64,000 nucleotides of DNA from Thalassolituus alkanivorans (lineage in GTDB: Bacteria > Pseudomonadota > Gammaproteobacteria > Pseudomonadales > Oceanobacteraceae): positions 382,304 to 446,303 of the forward strand of contig NZ_JAJAEL010000035.1 in the NCBI RefSeq assembly GCF_020447205.1. The letters run 5' to 3'. Positions 38,982 through 48,088 of the stretch are shown here, piece after piece (the first letter of the stretch is position 1; each line of letters begins with the position of its first letter). Under the pieces are notes generated by a model. It was not told the DNA's origin. It did no database searches and worked only from the letters and a program-made list of their open reading frames with translations. The translations under genes and the position numbers were made by a program.

Positions 38982-40046
38982 TTACTGATCCGGACGTTTT
39001 TGCCGTTTACGCTCATTAAGAATGCGCTTATGCAGCTTACCAATTTCCCGCTCACCGGCACGGCGTTGTGCCAGGGTTGCGCTGTTCAGCTGCTGCTCAC
39101 GCTGCAGTTTTTCATAATGGCGTAAACGCCGTTCATCCAGCATGCCATTGTGCAGCGCCTGACGTACCGCACAACCGGGTTCATTACTGTGTCCACAGTC
39201 GGCAAAACGGCATTGTCCGGCCAGTTCTTCGATATCGGCGAAGGTCTGCGCCAGACCATCGGCGCAATCAGCCAGCTGCAACTCACGCATGCCCGGTGTA
39301 TCCAGAATCATCGCGCCACCCGCCATACTCAGTAATGAACGCCGGGTCGTGGTATGACGGCCCTTACTGTCGTCCTCGCGGATAGCCGCAGTAGCCTGTA
39401 TCTCCTGCCCCAATAACTGATTACTGAGGGTCGATTTACCGGCACCGGATGAACCCAGTAAGGCAACGGTTTTACCACAACCACACCAGGGCATTAATTG
39501 CTGAATACTGTCCTGCGCAAACGCACTGACACTGACCACCGCCAGCAGAGGGTCAAGCTTTTGTACCTGCTGACGATAGTCTTCTGCCTGCTCACACAGG
39601 TCTGCCTTGCTGAGCACCACCACGGCTTCCGCACCACTTTCGTGAACAATGCTGAGGTAACGTTCAATACGGTTCAGATTAAAATCATCATTTAATGAGC
39701 AAACGATAAATGCTGTATCCACATTGGCGGCAATTAACTGCATTCCGGCTTTAATGCCTGCTGCACGGCGCTGAAAGCAACTGAGCCGTTCAAGCCGACG
39801 GATAATCTGTGGTTGCTCACTGTTATCCAGCAGCAACCAGTCACCGACACACACAGCGCCATGCTGACTGAACGCCGCGGGTGTATAAGGCAGACGAACA
39901 ATGCCCTGCCCGCCACTGACTTCCAGCAATGTTTTATGTTGCTCTAGCACCCGCACCGGATGGCCATGCTGCCATTCTTCGAGGCTGAGTTGTTGTTGAA
40001 AAAATACCTGCCAGCCAAGACCGGCAAGAGAAGGTTGAGATGTCAT
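38982..40046 (-). CDS. rsgA: Ribosome small-subunit-dependent GTPase RsgA
   Basis: A circularly permuted GTPase that helps mature the 30S subunit. 354 residues: an OB-like N-terminal domain, a GTPase domain with the order G4 (LSKADL) before G1 (GSSGAGKSTLSNQLLG, near 198) and G3 (DTPGMRE), and a zinc domain with CRFADCGHSNEPGC near 280. The G1 loop with AGKST differs from the commoner VGKSS, so this may be the second type of RsgA seen in some gammaproteobacteria. A perfect palindrome lies just before the start. Confidence 0.88.
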   Translation of the reverse strand: MTSQPSLAGLGWQVFFQQQLSLEEWQHGHPVRVLEQHKTLLEVSGGQGIVRLPYTPAAFSQHGAVCVGDWLLLDNSEQPQIIRRLERLSCFQRRAAGIKAGMQLIAANVDTAFIVCSLNDDFNLNRIERYLSIVHESGAEAVVVLSKADLCEQAEDYRQQVQKLDPLLAVVSVSAFAQDSIQQLMPWCGCGKTVALLGSSGAGKSTLSNQLLGQEIQATAAIREDDSKGRHTTTRRSLLSMAGGAMILDTPGMRELQLADCADGLAQTFADIEELAGQCRFADCGHSNEPGCAVRQALHNGMLDERRLRHYEKLQREQQLNSATLAQRRAGEREIGKLHKRILNERKRQKRPDQ

Positions 40047-40055
40047 ATGAACCCC

Positions 40056-40070
40056 TGACGCCAGGCGTCA
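40056..40070 (-). promoter_or_regulatory. 15-bp perfect palindrome before rsgA
   Basis: TGACGCC-A-GGCGTCA, centred about 17 bases upstream of the rsgA ATG and next to its AGGGG ribosome site. It could be an operator or an RNA hairpin next to the ribosome site. No regulator can be named. Confidence 0.35.
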
Positions 40071-40386
40071 TCATGCTCTGCAGGTCTGCGCCGGATAACA
40101 GGCAGCAAAAAGCCTTGCAGAGAAGCATGTAAAAAATACAGGGGGGCATTTTTGCCCCGGTTTAAAAGTTCAGTAAACCGGGCGGGGAAAGCAGAAAACA
40201 GCGTTGATGCAAAGCATCAGATTATGCGGATTAAGCTGCAATACAGGCCCGGTCAGAAGTTACGACAATCATCAAATATTCTCCTGACGGTTAAAAAAGG
40301 TGGTTCACTATATTACGTAATAAACAACGCAACAAGCCTGCGACATCGTTTACACTGAGTGCTTTGCCATCGTTATGGAGACATTT
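40071..40386. other. Intergenic region between rsgA and the DUF1244 gene
   Basis: About 316 bases between divergent genes, A/T-rich near 40270-40330. It should hold both promoters. A 68-codon plus-strand frame (40152-40358) has no ribosome site or family likeness and is not called. No RNA gene is recognised. Confidence 0.5.
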
Positions 40387-40686
40387 ATGACACCCGACCA
40401 GCAAACCGCCATTGAAGCTGCCGTGCTGCGCCGCCTGCTTAAGCATCTGGACGAGCGTAAGGATGTACAGAATATCGACTTAATGAACCTCGCCGGTTTT
40501 TGCCGTAACTGTCTCGCCAAATGGACTGTCAGTGCCGCGGAGGAGCAGGGCGTAGGAATGGATTATGACGCCGCCCGGGAAAAAATTTATGGCATGCCTT
40601 ACAGCGAGTGGAAAGAAAAGTACCAGCAGGAAGCGACAGCCGAACAATTAGCAGCCTTTAATGCCGGCCAGGAAAACAAGTCATAA
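40387..40686 (+). CDS. DUF1244 family protein
   Basis: A 99-residue cytoplasmic protein of the DUF1244 family. Seen: RRLLKHLDERKDVQNIDLMN, GFCRNCLAKW and MPYSEWKEKYQ. The pair Cys-x-x-Cys in FCRNCL is conserved in the family and may bind metal, but the role is unknown. ATG 40387 is preferred to 40375 because GGAG sits 7 bases before it. Confidence 0.85.
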   Translation: MTPDQQTAIEAAVLRRLLKHLDERKDVQNIDLMNLAGFCRNCLAKWTVSAAEEQGVGMDYDAAREKIYGMPYSEWKEKYQQEATAEQLAAFNAGQENKS

Positions 40687-40812
40687 TGTTTCCCCTGTAC
40701 CTTATCCTGTAACACTGCGGCGTAAAGATCAGGCAAAGACCCGCCATCTGCCGAACCGCTGGCAATATGCTGTATCGAATACGCCTAATAAACCGTCCTT
40801 CAGGAAATAACC

Positions 40813-41526
40813 ATGAAACTGAACACCGCTTCTGCCGCTTTACTGTTTTCTGTCTGTGCTTTATTCAGCGCTCAGCCTGCACTTGCCGGTGACGACCGCT
40901 ATATCGATGTTACCGGTCAGGGCGAAGTGGCAGCTTACCCCGATTATCTGCAGCTTAATCTGACCGTCAGTGATACCCAGCCGACTGCCAAAGCGGCCAA
41001 GGCCAAAGTAGATACGGCGATGAACAATGTACTCGCCATCAGCAAAAAGCTCGGTATTAAAAAAGAGGATATCGACGCCGCACACATCAGCAACCAGCCG
41101 GTATTTGAGTACGACTACAGCATTGGCCGGAATAAGCGTGAATATAAAGGTGAACAGGTCAGCCGTAATGTCAGTCTGACGCTGCGTGATATGGAGCAAT
41201 ACGGTGTACTGGTACATGAGTTGCTGCAGAATTCGCTGGTAAAGCTCCATAACACCGAACTGCGCTTTAACGACCGCGCCGCTCTGGAACAGCAGGCGAT
41301 GACGCTGGCACTGACCAACGCCCGCAATAAAGCCAGCAGCATGGCCAAAGCTCTGGATAATAAACTGGGTAAAGTCCTGCACATCGAAGAACAGGGTGGC
41401 GGTGGCCAGCCAATGTTTGAAATGCGCGCTATGAGTATGGCTAAATCGGATTCAGCGCCTGCTCCGATGCTGATCCAGAAGCAAAGCATTAACGCCAGTG
41501 CCGGCGTACGTTTTGAACTGAAGTAA
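40813..41526 (+). CDS. SIMPL (DUF541) domain periplasmic protein
   Basis: A 237-residue exported protein with a signal peptide ending AQPALAG and a SIMPL domain: YIDVTGQGEVAAYPDYLQLN, the long AKVDTAMNNVLAISKKLGIKK helix and NARNKASSMAKAL. Members of this family form ring-like oligomers and have been linked to oxidative stress and outer-membrane quality; the exact role is unknown. Close spacing to the DUF1653 gene (21 bases) suggests one transcript. Confidence 0.85.
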   Translation: MKLNTASAALLFSVCALFSAQPALAGDDRYIDVTGQGEVAAYPDYLQLNLTVSDTQPTAKAAKAKVDTAMNNVLAISKKLGIKKEDIDAAHISNQPVFEYDYSIGRNKREYKGEQVSRNVSLTLRDMEQYGVLVHELLQNSLVKLHNTELRFNDRAALEQQAMTLALTNARNKASSMAKALDNKLGKVLHIEEQGGGGQPMFEMRAMSMAKSDSAPAPMLIQKQSINASAGVRFELK

Positions 41527-41547
41527 TACGTTTTAAAAGGAAAACCA

Positions 41548-41790
41548 ATGAGCGCACAAGCCGCAGCCCCGCAGATTACTCCGGGAATTTACCGCCATTA
41601 CAAAGGTAACGATTATCAGGTGCTGGGACTGGTGCGCCACAGTGAAAATGAAGAGTGGCTGGTGCTGTACAAAACGCTGTATGGCGATTTTTCCAGCTGG
41701 GTGCGGCCGTATGCGATGTTTGTTGAAAGCATAGAGCACAACGGCGTACTCCAGCCTCGTTTTCAGCTGATCAGCCCGGAGGCCTGCTGA
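41548..41790 (+). CDS. DUF1653 family protein
   Basis: An 80-residue protein of the DUF1653 family (ITPGIYRHYKGNDYQVLGLVRHSE and WVRPYAMFVE), a small SH3-like fold of unknown function. AAAAGGA precedes the ATG. Its stop overlaps the ybaK start by one base (TGATG), so the two are coupled. Confidence 0.85.
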   Translation: MSAQAAAPQITPGIYRHYKGNDYQVLGLVRHSENEEWLVLYKTLYGDFSSWVRPYAMFVESIEHNGVLQPRFQLISPEAC

Positions 41791-42266
41791 TGACACCCGC
41801 GATTAATTGCGCCAAAAAAGCCGGTATTACTTTTAATGTGCATGAATATCAGCACGACCCGGCGGCCGAATCCTACGGCGAAGAAGCCGCCGAAGCGCTG
41901 GGGCTTGATCCTTCACTGGTATTCAAAACCCTGCTGGTCAGCTTAACCGGCCATAAAAGTACGCTGGCCGTCGCGGTGCTGCCGGTAACCCATATGCTCA
42001 GCCTGAAAGCCATTGCCAAAGCACTGGGCGCCAAAAAAGCCGAAATGGCCGACCCTAAACTGGCTGAACGCACCACCGGCTATATTGTCGGCGGCATCAG
42101 CCCTATCGGTCAGAAGAAAGCCCTGCCAACGGTGATCGACAGCAGCGCAGAAGCCTTATCAAGGCTCAACGTCAGCGCCGGTCGTCGTGGTCTGGAAATT
42201 GAACTGGCTCCGGAAGATCTGGCAAAGCTCACGCGCGCAGTCTTCGCTCCTATAACCAGCGAATAG
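41790..42266 (+). CDS. ybaK: Cys-tRNA(Pro) deacylase YbaK
   Basis: Removes cysteine wrongly loaded onto tRNA-Pro after proline-tRNA ligase error. 158 residues, with TPAINCAKKAGITFNVHEY, the lysine-containing VFKTLLVSL (the catalytic lysine of the family) and TGYIVGGISPIGQKK. Coupled to the DUF1653 gene. Confidence 0.93.
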   Translation: MTPAINCAKKAGITFNVHEYQHDPAAESYGEEAAEALGLDPSLVFKTLLVSLTGHKSTLAVAVLPVTHMLSLKAIAKALGAKKAEMADPKLAERTTGYIVGGISPIGQKKALPTVIDSSAEALSRLNVSAGRRGLEIELAPEDLAKLTRAVFAPITSE

Positions 42267-42554
42267 CCGCTGCCAGCGACTAATAACCAGCAACTGACGG
42301 CCTCCCCTCAACATATCGCCAGCGCACATCAGGTGCTGGCGGTGATCCCTCCCGGCCAGCAGGGCCACTGCCACTGTTATTCTGTCGACTGCAACACAGC
42401 TTTGCACGTTTATGGCAGAACTTTTGTCGCGGGCCGCTGGACGTGAGCGGCAAGGCTGTGCAGAATTCCTCCCCTTGCGGCCAACAGGCCGGATAGCACC
42501 AACTAAAGCACCCTGACCACCAACCACAGATCAGCCAATCACAGACCAGCCAGC

Positions 42555-42977
42555 ATGAACGAGCCGAACCACTCCGTTTTACATCCAGTCACAGCCCTGC
42601 GCTCAGTCATCGCCTTAAGCCTGACCACACTGCTGGCTGCCTGCAGTCCTGTCGCTTATAAGCCGGTTCTGAACGATGGTGTGGAACAGCAGAATGGTTA
42701 TCTGGATAAAGAAATTGCTCCTGGCGTCTATGTGATTGAAGTGCGCCAGATCGGCGGTTATCAGTTTATTCTGAATTACGACGACACCATCACGACGTTT
42801 AAACAACACTGGCGCCGCCGCGCGACCGAACTCTGCAGCGCAGGCTATGTTGGCGAGCCCGAAGTGCTGTTGCCCGCAGAGGCGCGCCTCGAAGAGTTTC
42901 ATTGCAATCTGCGCTACTGCCAGGATTACCCCATCGTCTCTGGCGTAGCTTACTGCCACCAGCGCTACTCTCTGTAA
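42555..42977 (+). CDS. Small predicted lipoprotein, unknown
   Basis: A 140-residue protein with an N-terminal signal and lipobox LLAAC (Cys30) after the hydrophobic stretch, so probably anchored to a membrane by lipid. Four more cysteines near the C-terminus (ELCSAGY, HCNLRYC, YCHQRY) could form disulfides. No family recognised. The ribosome site is poor, so the start is uncertain. Confidence 0.6.
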   Translation: MNEPNHSVLHPVTALRSVIALSLTTLLAACSPVAYKPVLNDGVEQQNGYLDKEIAPGVYVIEVRQIGGYQFILNYDDTITTFKQHWRRRATELCSAGYVGEPEVLLPAEARLEEFHCNLRYCQDYPIVSGVAYCHQRYSL

Positions 42978-43030
42978 TCAGTTCCGGCCCTGACCTGCCC
43001 AGCCTCTGATCCGCCCTGACGCCAATCCAC

Positions 43031-43040
43031 GTCTATACTT
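43031..43040 (+). promoter_or_regulatory. RpoS-like -10 element before the hybrid kinase gene
   Basis: GTCTATACTT, 27 bases before the ATG at 43067; shares GTCTATACT with 18813 and 24226. No -35 box is seen. Confidence 0.55.
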
Positions 43041-43066
43041 CGGACACTCAGGCGGGAGAGGGACCC

Positions 43067-45868
43067 ATGCGCCATTCCATTATTCATTTTTTGATCGCAG
43101 CTCTGAGCTATGCCATTGCCGCCCGCTTTGGTCTGGCACTGGCAATTCCGCCAGGCTTTGCCTCTGCCGTCTGGCCGGCGGCCGGCATTGCTCTGGCAGC
43201 AGTAACAGCCCTGCGCCTTTGGCCTGCATTACTGGGAATTGGCTGCGGTTCATTTCTGATTAATCTGGCAATCATCAGCGGTGATTACCACAACCTGACA
43301 GCCACAGCCCTTATTGCACCGTTATGCATTGCCAGTGGTGCAATGTCACAGGCGGCTGGCGGTTATCTGTTACAGAATCGTTTTATTGGTAAAGCCCGAC
43401 TGCTGGAATCGCCCCGCACCATTCTGTTATTTACCCTGATCATCGCACTCGGTGGCTGCCTGATTGCCAGCACTATTGGTGTAACAACGCTGTTCTTTAA
43501 TGGCATCATTACTGCCGACCAGTATTTTTTCACCTGGTTAACCTGGTGGATTGGCGACGCCATCGGTGTATTGCTGTTTACCCCGCTGCTGCTCAATATT
43601 TTTTATTACCGTAAGCAGCTGACACGCAGTCGCCTGTTGCAAAGTACGGTGCCAACTACAGTGATTTTTCTTCTGGTATGGGGAATTTTTTATATTTCGA
43701 TTGGGCACCGGCACTATGAAAATCAGCAAGTTATTTCCGGAAAATCAGACAACATCGCCCGCGAGCTTGATGCTCTCCTGACCACCGCGGAGCATAAGCT
43801 CGTTGCTTATGCAGCCCTGTTCAATGCATCTGAACATGTCTCTTTCACTGAATTCAACGCTTTTTCTAAAGTCATTCTGGATGATGACCCGGTGTTCTAT
43901 GGTGTCGGCTGGACACCCGTTGTGGCACAGACAGAGCGCCAGGAGCTGGTTAACGACATGCGTCAGCAAGGGTACCCTGATTTTGAACTGACTGAGTTCA
44001 AAGCCGATGGATCATTAGCAAAAGCTGCAGACCGTGACGAGTATTACCCTGTGTATTACCTCTATCCGCTGGAGCAAAACCGCCGGGCATTTGGCCTTAA
44101 TCTCGCTGCGAATCCGGAGCGGCGGGAAGCTTTGATGAACGCCCGCAAGCTGCGCCATCCTGTTGCTACAGCCCCTATTGTTCTGGCGCAGGAATCAGGA
44201 GAGAAAAAAGCCACCATTATTTACATGCCGATATTCGATACAACAGCAGCGCTGCGCGATAGCAAAAAAGAGAATTATTCTGAATTTATTGGTTTTGCCA
44301 GCGGAGTACTGAAGATTCATGGGTTGCTGGAAAACATCTGGCAGGAAGCCCTGCGACTTGGCTTATCGATTCAGATAATCGACGTCACTGACAAAGAAAG
44401 ACCACAGGAACTTTTTACCGCCAATACTGAACCATTGTCAGGTTATCAGGAGAAGAGTTACCTCAATTATTTTTCCGGACGTACTTACCACATACAGATA
44501 TATGCCAACAAAGACTACGTTATCGATGACAAAGACTGGGCCAGCTGGGTTATTTTAACCGGCGGTTTTTTGCTGGCTGCTATTATGCAAATGTTTATTC
44601 TGGTCGTTACGGGATCGCTGGAATACATCAGGGATCAGGTACGGATAAAAACCGAAGATCTGACCATCGCCATGCAAAAGGCCAACGCCGCTAATAAAGC
44701 AAAGTCACAATTTCTGGCCAACATGAGCCATGAGTTCCGCACACCGTTAAATGCCATCATTGGCTTTACTCAGTTATGTCTGAAAACCCTGTTAAACGAT
44801 AAACAGAAAGACTATCTGACAAAGGTACAGTTGTCTTCTCAAACATTATTGGCTCTGATTAATCAATCCCTGGATTATGCCAAGATAGAATCCGGAAGAA
44901 TGGAGCTGGATAACGCCAGATTTTCACTGGAAAATATCCTGAAAAAAATCGGTGCACTGTTTTTATTGCCAACCAGAGATAAAAACCTGGAATTCAGTAT
45001 CATTCTGGAAACAGACATTCCGGCCTTTTTTATGGGAGACGCCCTGCGGGTTGAACAGATATTAATAAACTTACTCAGTAACGCATTCAAATTTACATCC
45101 GCAGGCAATATCTGTTTACGCCTGAATTACGATGACAGGAAGCAGTACCTGCATGCCAGGGTCAGTGATACCGGCATAGGCATCAGCGCCAATCAGATAA
45201 AGTTTTTATTTGAGGCTTTCCGCCAGGCTGACGCATCAACCAGCCGCCGTTTTGGCGGTACCGGCTTAGGACTGAGCATCAGCAAAGAACTCGCTGTACA
45301 GATGGGTGGGGATATCACCATCAGCAGTCAGGAAGGTGTTGGCAGCGAATTTCATCTGTGGTTGCAATTACCGCCGGCACAACCCGAAGGGGCGCTGCTC
45401 AGTAGCGGAATTTTTCCATGTACAGAAAGCAATAACTCCGAACCAGCCGGCCCGGCAGATGTTCCGGCTGAATCTTCCCGGAATTTGCCTCTGCAAGGTA
45501 AGCATATCCTGCTGGCAGAAGATGCTCTGATGAATCAGTTACTGGCGCAGGAGCTGCTTGAAAGCTTTGGTGCCCGGGTAACCATTGCCAACCATGGCCA
45601 GGAAGCACTGGACCTTCTGCAGCAGGAACTGAACCCTGATCTGATTCTGATGGATATTCAGATGCCGGTTATGGATGGACTGCAAACCAGCCGCACCATC
45701 CGTCAGCAGCCACAGTATTCCCATATTCCTATCATCGCGATGACCGCCAATGCCATGGAAAACGATGTGACTGACTGTCTGGACGCCGGAATGCAGGCCC
45801 ATATTGCCAAACCGATTGATGCTGAAAAACTGCAGGCGTTATTACTCTACCACCTGCATCTTCACTGA
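43067..45868 (+). CDS. MASE1-CHASE hybrid sensor histidine kinase
   Basis: A 933-residue inner-membrane kinase. Order: MASE1-like membrane block (about 1-215, eight hydrophobic helices), a periplasmic CHASE domain (about 230-430, with FYGVGWTPV and RDEYYPVYYLYP), another helix near 495, then HisKA with the phosphorylation His555 (MSHEFRTPLNA), a HATPase with DTGIGI and GTGLGLSIS, and a C-terminal receiver with the phospho-Asp863 (MDIQMPVMDG). No HPt domain follows, so the phosphate must pass to a separate HPt protein not seen here. CHASE domains sense small molecules outside the cytoplasm. GGGAGAGG precedes the ATG; it faces the BLUF gene. Confidence 0.94.
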   Translation: MRHSIIHFLIAALSYAIAARFGLALAIPPGFASAVWPAAGIALAAVTALRLWPALLGIGCGSFLINLAIISGDYHNLTATALIAPLCIASGAMSQAAGGYLLQNRFIGKARLLESPRTILLFTLIIALGGCLIASTIGVTTLFFNGIITADQYFFTWLTWWIGDAIGVLLFTPLLLNIFYYRKQLTRSRLLQSTVPTTVIFLLVWGIFYISIGHRHYENQQVISGKSDNIARELDALLTTAEHKLVAYAALFNASEHVSFTEFNAFSKVILDDDPVFYGVGWTPVVAQTERQELVNDMRQQGYPDFELTEFKADGSLAKAADRDEYYPVYYLYPLEQNRRAFGLNLAANPERREALMNARKLRHPVATAPIVLAQESGEKKATIIYMPIFDTTAALRDSKKENYSEFIGFASGVLKIHGLLENIWQEALRLGLSIQIIDVTDKERPQELFTANTEPLSGYQEKSYLNYFSGRTYHIQIYANKDYVIDDKDWASWVILTGGFLLAAIMQMFILVVTGSLEYIRDQVRIKTEDLTIAMQKANAANKAKSQFLANMSHEFRTPLNAIIGFTQLCLKTLLNDKQKDYLTKVQLSSQTLLALINQSLDYAKIESGRMELDNARFSLENILKKIGALFLLPTRDKNLEFSIILETDIPAFFMGDALRVEQILINLLSNAFKFTSAGNICLRLNYDDRKQYLHARVSDTGIGISANQIKFLFEAFRQADASTSRRFGGTGLGLSISKELAVQMGGDITISSQEGVGSEFHLWLQLPPAQPEGALLSSGIFPCTESNNSEPAGPADVPAESSRNLPLQGKHILLAEDALMNQLLAQELLESFGARVTIANHGQEALDLLQQELNPDLILMDIQMPVMDGLQTSRTIRQQPQYSHIPIIAMTANAMENDVTDCLDAGMQAHIAKPIDAEKLQALLLYHLHLH

Positions 45869-45872
45869 TTAT

Positions 45873-46403
45873 TCAGCGGGATGCCGTACGCTCCGCAGAA
45901 CCAAACAACTGTTGTAACCAGCGGCGCCAGGCAGGTTGCGCTGAACCCGGTTGAGTCTGTTTATCCTCGCTGTCACTACCGCTGCGAACCTGAAGTTGAT
46001 GGAAAAACTGCACCAACAAATCGAGGTCATCCTGACTTAATTCAAACGGATTGAAGTAGTCGTAGCCACGGGAGCGCAGGAAAGTGCGTACACTTTTTTC
46101 AGCCGGAATATATTTCATCGACCAGTTGCGGAATAAGCGCTTTTCAATAGTGCTACGGCTGAGAATAACCTGATTATGATGACGACTGTCTTCACAGATA
46201 CGCTGATACAAAGCATCAACAGCATCAGCCTCCCCTTCCAGACACTGCAGAAAAAAGCCATCGCCAAGGTACAGAACGCCTCCGATCTCGCGCCGCGCGT
46301 TATTACTGCGCGATTGCGTCAGAATCCGCCCCAGACGGGGATCAATCCGGTCGTTACCAACAGAGAAAGATGCGTGGCTGGCATATACAAGTCGGATCAA
46401 CAT
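45873..46403 (-). CDS. BLUF-domain blue-light receptor
   Basis: A 176-residue protein whose first 100 residues form a BLUF domain binding FAD. The light-cycle residues are all present: Tyr7, Asn35 and Gln53, with Trp94 and Met96 in RNWSMKY, and the spacings Asn-Gln (18) and Gln-Trp (41) equal those of AppA. The remaining 75 residues are a helical tail with no enzyme domain, so the signal is passed by protein contact. ATG 46403 begins directly at the domain (MLIRLVYAS). It converges with the hybrid kinase gene 4 bases away. Confidence 0.92.
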   Translation of the reverse strand: MLIRLVYASHASFSVGNDRIDPRLGRILTQSRSNNARREIGGVLYLGDGFFLQCLEGEADAVDALYQRICEDSRHHNQVILSRSTIEKRLFRNWSMKYIPAEKSVRTFLRSRGYDYFNPFELSQDDLDLLVQFFHQLQVRSGSDSEDKQTQPGSAQPAWRRWLQQLFGSAERTASR

Positions 46404-46539
46404 ACAACTGTCCCACAAAAAAATGTCAGACTATTTTCTTCATCCCTCCCAATCGGCACCAATAACAATTACCGATACAGGCTATAGGCGAAATTAATCA
46501 CCCGGAAAAGGAGCCTCACCCGACCTAATCCGTTCGCTG

Positions 46540-47913
46540 CTAAGCCGGCAGCTGTTCATTAACAGCCTCCTGCAAGGCCATCACCAGAGTATCAATCTGT
46601 TCGCGCGAAATGGTTAAGGGCGGCGAGATTGCCAGGGTTGCCACGCTGGGCAAAGGCCGCACAATCACGCCCCGTTCGCGTACGGCATTACTGACCTTAA
46701 GCGGCCATTTTTCACCGGCATCCGGCAATATTTTCTGCGCTTTATCGGCCACCAGCTGCACCCCGGCGAGTAAACCGCGACCGCGGATTTCGCCCACATG
46801 CGGATGTCCGTCAAACACGTCATGCAACCGCTGATGCAGGTAAGCACCGTTTTCCCGCGCTTTCTCCACCAACCCTTCGCGCTCCAGCAACTCAATATTC
46901 GCCAATGCTACCGCCGCGCCGACCGGATGGCCGGAGTAGGTATAGCCGTGGGAAAAGGCGCCGAGTTTATCGGAGCCCTGTTTCAGCACCTGCCAGATAT
47001 CATTGGTAATAAAAGCCGCCGACATCGGAAAATAGCCACTGGTCAGACCTTTGGCCGTGGCCATCATATCCGGCACCAGCCCCAGCTGGGGTGAACCAAA
47101 CCAACTTCCCAGCCGGCCATAACCGCACACCACTTCGTCGGCGACCAGTAAAATATCGTGCTCAGCCAGCAGCGCTTTAAGCTTTTGGTAATAACCGGCG
47201 GGCGGCTCGATAATGCCACCGGCGGCATGAATGGGCTCGGCAAAAAAGGCAGCGATATTCTCAGCCCCGGTGGTGTTGATTAACTGCCGTACTTCGTCGA
47301 TTAAACGCTCACAGAATTGCACTTCGTCTTCACCGGGCAAAGCGCGGGTGTAGAAATGCGGACACTCGACCCGCAGCACAAAATCCAGCGGCAGCGGAAA
47401 TTCTTTATGGAAACCACCCAGCCCGGTCAGGCTGGCGGTGCTGACCGACGTACCGTGATACGCCTGCTGACGGGCGATGACTTTAATTTTTTTATGCTGG
47501 CCGCGCAGCGCATGATAATGCCAGGCGATTTTAATCAGCGTGTCGTTGGCATCGCTGCCACCACTGCCAAAAAATACTTTGCCCAACCCGGCCGGCGCGA
47601 TACTCAGCAGTTTTTCCGCCAGTTGTACCTGCCAGGGGTTCGAGGCATTGCTGAAGGTGTGGTAATAGCTGAGTTTTTCTGCGGCCTCTTTCATTGCCTG
47701 CGCCAGTTCAGCACGGCCATAGCCGGCATTCACACACCAGAGTCCGCCGACCGCATCCAGATATCGCCGCCCCTGCGCGTCTTCAATCATGCAACCATCG
47801 GCGGCGCAGATCATCTGCGGGCCATTGCTGAGCAATGCGCTGATGGATGAGGCCGGGTGCAAAATGACGTCCGCATCTTCAGCGATCAGCTTTTTCAGGT
47901 CAGAATCATCCAT
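46540..47913 (-). CDS. Class III omega-aminotransferase
   Basis: A 457-residue PLP enzyme of the class III group acting on omega-amino compounds (beta-alanine, putrescine or similar) with pyruvate. Visible: the LDAVGGLWCVNAGYG start typical of omega-transaminases, FFGSGGSDANDT, the HGTS stretch and the catalytic Lys288 in ATAKGLTSGYFPMSA. It is longer than and different from the AstC/ArgD type (about 405). AAGGAG precedes the ATG. It is divergent from the M20-astA-astD-astB operon, with 175 bases between, so co-regulation is likely; it may serve in place of AstC or in putrescine breakdown. Confidence 0.85.
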   Translation of the reverse strand: MDDSDLKKLIAEDADVILHPASSISALLSNGPQMICAADGCMIEDAQGRRYLDAVGGLWCVNAGYGRAELAQAMKEAAEKLSYYHTFSNASNPWQVQLAEKLLSIAPAGLGKVFFGSGGSDANDTLIKIAWHYHALRGQHKKIKVIARQQAYHGTSVSTASLTGLGGFHKEFPLPLDFVLRVECPHFYTRALPGEDEVQFCERLIDEVRQLINTTGAENIAAFFAEPIHAAGGIIEPPAGYYQKLKALLAEHDILLVADEVVCGYGRLGSWFGSPQLGLVPDMMATAKGLTSGYFPMSAAFITNDIWQVLKQGSDKLGAFSHGYTYSGHPVGAAVALANIELLEREGLVEKARENGAYLHQRLHDVFDGHPHVGEIRGRGLLAGVQLVADKAQKILPDAGEKWPLKVSNAVRERGVIVRPLPSVATLAISPPLTISREQIDTLVMALQEAVNEQLPA

Positions 47914-48088
47914 AAGGCACTCCTTTTATTTTCAGGGCCTGTCGGCCCTAAAGCGCATAAAAACAGACAAACCGGTCAGGCTGTATTTTCAGTGTAATCC
48001 GCTTCTGAGAAAGTAAACGGATTGCGGTAATGGTCATTGCCGATGCGTTAATGCTATACCTGTCACAGGACGAATGAAGGAGGCGTAT

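Noticed and set aside
40152-40358. 68-codon plus-strand frame in the rsgA spacer
   Set aside because: No ribosome site and no coding character.
42159-42527. Minus-strand frame overlapping the end of ybaK
   Set aside because: No ribosome site or family; it covers non-coding spacer and ybaK codons.
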